Shown one piece after another: positions 21,000 through 21,546 of a stretch of DNA of 21,546 nt. Location of the stretch: contig JAFRKU010000090.1 in NCBI GenBank assembly GCA_017431585.1, positions 1-21,546 of the forward strand. Direction: 5' to 3'. The notes under the pieces were generated by a model. The model did not search any database, had not been told where the DNA came from, and saw nothing but the letters and a program-made list of their open reading frames with translations. Each line of letters begins with the position of its first letter. Position 1 is the first letter of the stretch. Source of the DNA: a bacterium. GTDB lineage: Bacteria; Patescibacteriota; Microgenomatia; UBA1400; PJMF01. The position numbers and the translations under genes were made by a program.

Positions 21000-21028
21000 T
21001 TGACAAAAGTAACCCGATGTGATATAAT
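21000..21028 (+). promoter_or_regulatory. Consensus promoter P1 of the right-end gene
   Basis: TTGACA (21000-21005), a 17-nt spacer, then TATAAT (21023-21028) with TGTGA before it. This is a full consensus promoter with an extended -10. Transcription would start near 21035, about 59 nt before the ATG at 21094. Confidence 0.8.
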
Positions 21029-21076
21029 ATAGGACAAAGACCACCAAACTGGGGACTAAAGTTAGTGAATGTGTGG

Positions 21077-21082
21077 TATAAT
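21077..21082 (+). promoter_or_regulatory. Extended -10 promoter P2 of the right-end gene
   Basis: TGTGGTATAAT followed by 11 nt and the ATG at 21094. The leader would be about 5 nt. It lies inside the leader of P1, so the gene has tandem promoters. Confidence 0.55.
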
Positions 21083-21093
21083 ATGAAAGAATT

Positions 21094-21546
21094 ATGACAA
21101 GTGAGCAGCCAGTCAATCCAGTAGCCAGTGATCCCACCGCCCCTGCCAAAAAAAAGCGGCGCCGTCGCCATAAAAAGGCGGCCAGCGTCCCCGTGACTCC
21201 AGACGTCAGCGAGCAACACGACGGCCACACTCACTCGTATCGCTTCAGTCCGCTCACCACCACCAAACCCATTACTCCAGACGAAGCCGCCGCTCCCACC
21301 CCAGAGGCAGACGACCAAGCTGCCACCTCCACCTCTGCGACCAAAAACGATGAAAAAGACTCTCAACCGGTCACATCTGACGCCTCAGCCGAGTCACCGG
21401 ACCAAGACAAAAAACAAGACAAGTCCAAGTCCACCGCTGCTGACTCCACTGCCGTCAACACCACCGCCACCATTAGCCTCCAGGAAATCCAAAAAGCCCA
21501 ACGCCGGCGCAACTGGCTGATCGTCGCTATCCTGATTATCGTGGGC
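21094..21546 (+). CDS. Partial CDS: basic, disordered N-terminus followed by a TM segment
   Basis: Open for 151 codons to the window edge. The N-terminus has PAKKKRRRRHKKAA, then a long Pro/Thr/Ser/Asp/Lys-rich, low-complexity region (about residues 30-130), then QKAQRRRNWLIVAILIIVG, where a hydrophobic segment begins after a basic cluster, as for a single-pass protein with a cytoplasmic N-terminus. Low complexity hides any family. An LysM, transglycosylase or penicillin-binding-type ectodomain could follow outside the window, but that is speculation. The gene has tandem promoters and no Shine-Dalgarno near the ATG. The strongly basic patch could bind nucleic acid or the membrane surface. Confidence 0.75.
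   Translation, partial: MTSEQPVNPVASDPTAPAKKKRRRRHKKAASVPVTPDVSEQHDGHTHSYRFSPLTTTKPITPDEAAAPTPEADDQAATSTSATKNDEKDSQPVTSDASAESPDQDKKQDKSKSTAADSTAVNTTATISLQEIQKAQRRRNWLIVAILIIVG

Noticed and set aside
1..21546. Insertion sequences, prophage or recombination sites
   Set aside because: No transposase, integrase, terminal inverted repeats or target duplications were seen; the repeats present are promoter modules or small palindromes.

Overview
The window looks like chromosomal DNA of a small-genome bacterium, most likely a Candidate Phyla Radiation (Patescibacteria) member. This rests on very compact gene packing with many overlaps, shortened versions of standard proteins (UvrC without its C-terminal domain, a 242-residue SufD), two DUF1704-type proteins, a Pif1-like helicase, an AlbA_2 protein and a SUF operon with SufU. 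No 16S rRNA or other taxonomic marker is present, so the placement is an inference. The standard genetic code fits: TGA, TAA and TAG all act as stops.

Layout. (1) 1-4961, minus strand: one operon behind a near-perfect TTGACA-N17-TATAAT promoter, running thioredoxin-like protein, MltG, a type I membrane protein, UvrC, a RelA/SpoT-type HD hydrolase, and the start of a gene that leaves the window. (2) 5031-6594: a single DUF1704-like gene whose zinc site is degenerate. (3) 6659-8800, plus strand: two genes (an HExxH protein and an ATP-grasp ligase), each behind a copy of the same 99-bp promoter region. (4) 8840-9332: a small secreted Pro/His/Arg-rich protein. (5) 9393-11584: a Pif1-like helicase converging on a TVP38/TMEM64 (VTT) membrane protein. 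(6) 11601-15196: tRNA-Ser(UGA), an intact DUF1704 metallopeptidase, a two-TM receptor with a cytoplasmic AlbA_2/Schlafen-like domain, and a divergent PRPP synthetase. (7) 15192-19768: sufC-sufB-sufD-sufS-sufU, all overlapping. (8) 19844-21546: a small conserved-looking protein, YraN, ribosomal protein L19, and the start of a basic, disordered, membrane-anchored protein.

How the parts connect. The SUF operon would make Fe-S clusters; UvrC in this window keeps the four cysteines known to hold a [4Fe-4S] cluster in that family, so it is a plausible client. MltG, the thioredoxin-like protein and the type I membrane protein form an envelope group sharing an operon with DNA repair and alarmone turnover.

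Most notable observations: four palindromic 23-29 bp repeats inserted in frame inside sufU; a recurring architecture in which an extended -10 box lies 6-8 nt from the start codon, implying leaderless mRNAs; the duplicated 99-bp promoter module; a paired intact and apparently dead DUF1704; a hairpin that would bring a distant Shine-Dalgarno next to the rplS start; and a 155-nt out-of-frame overlap in which both frames look coding.
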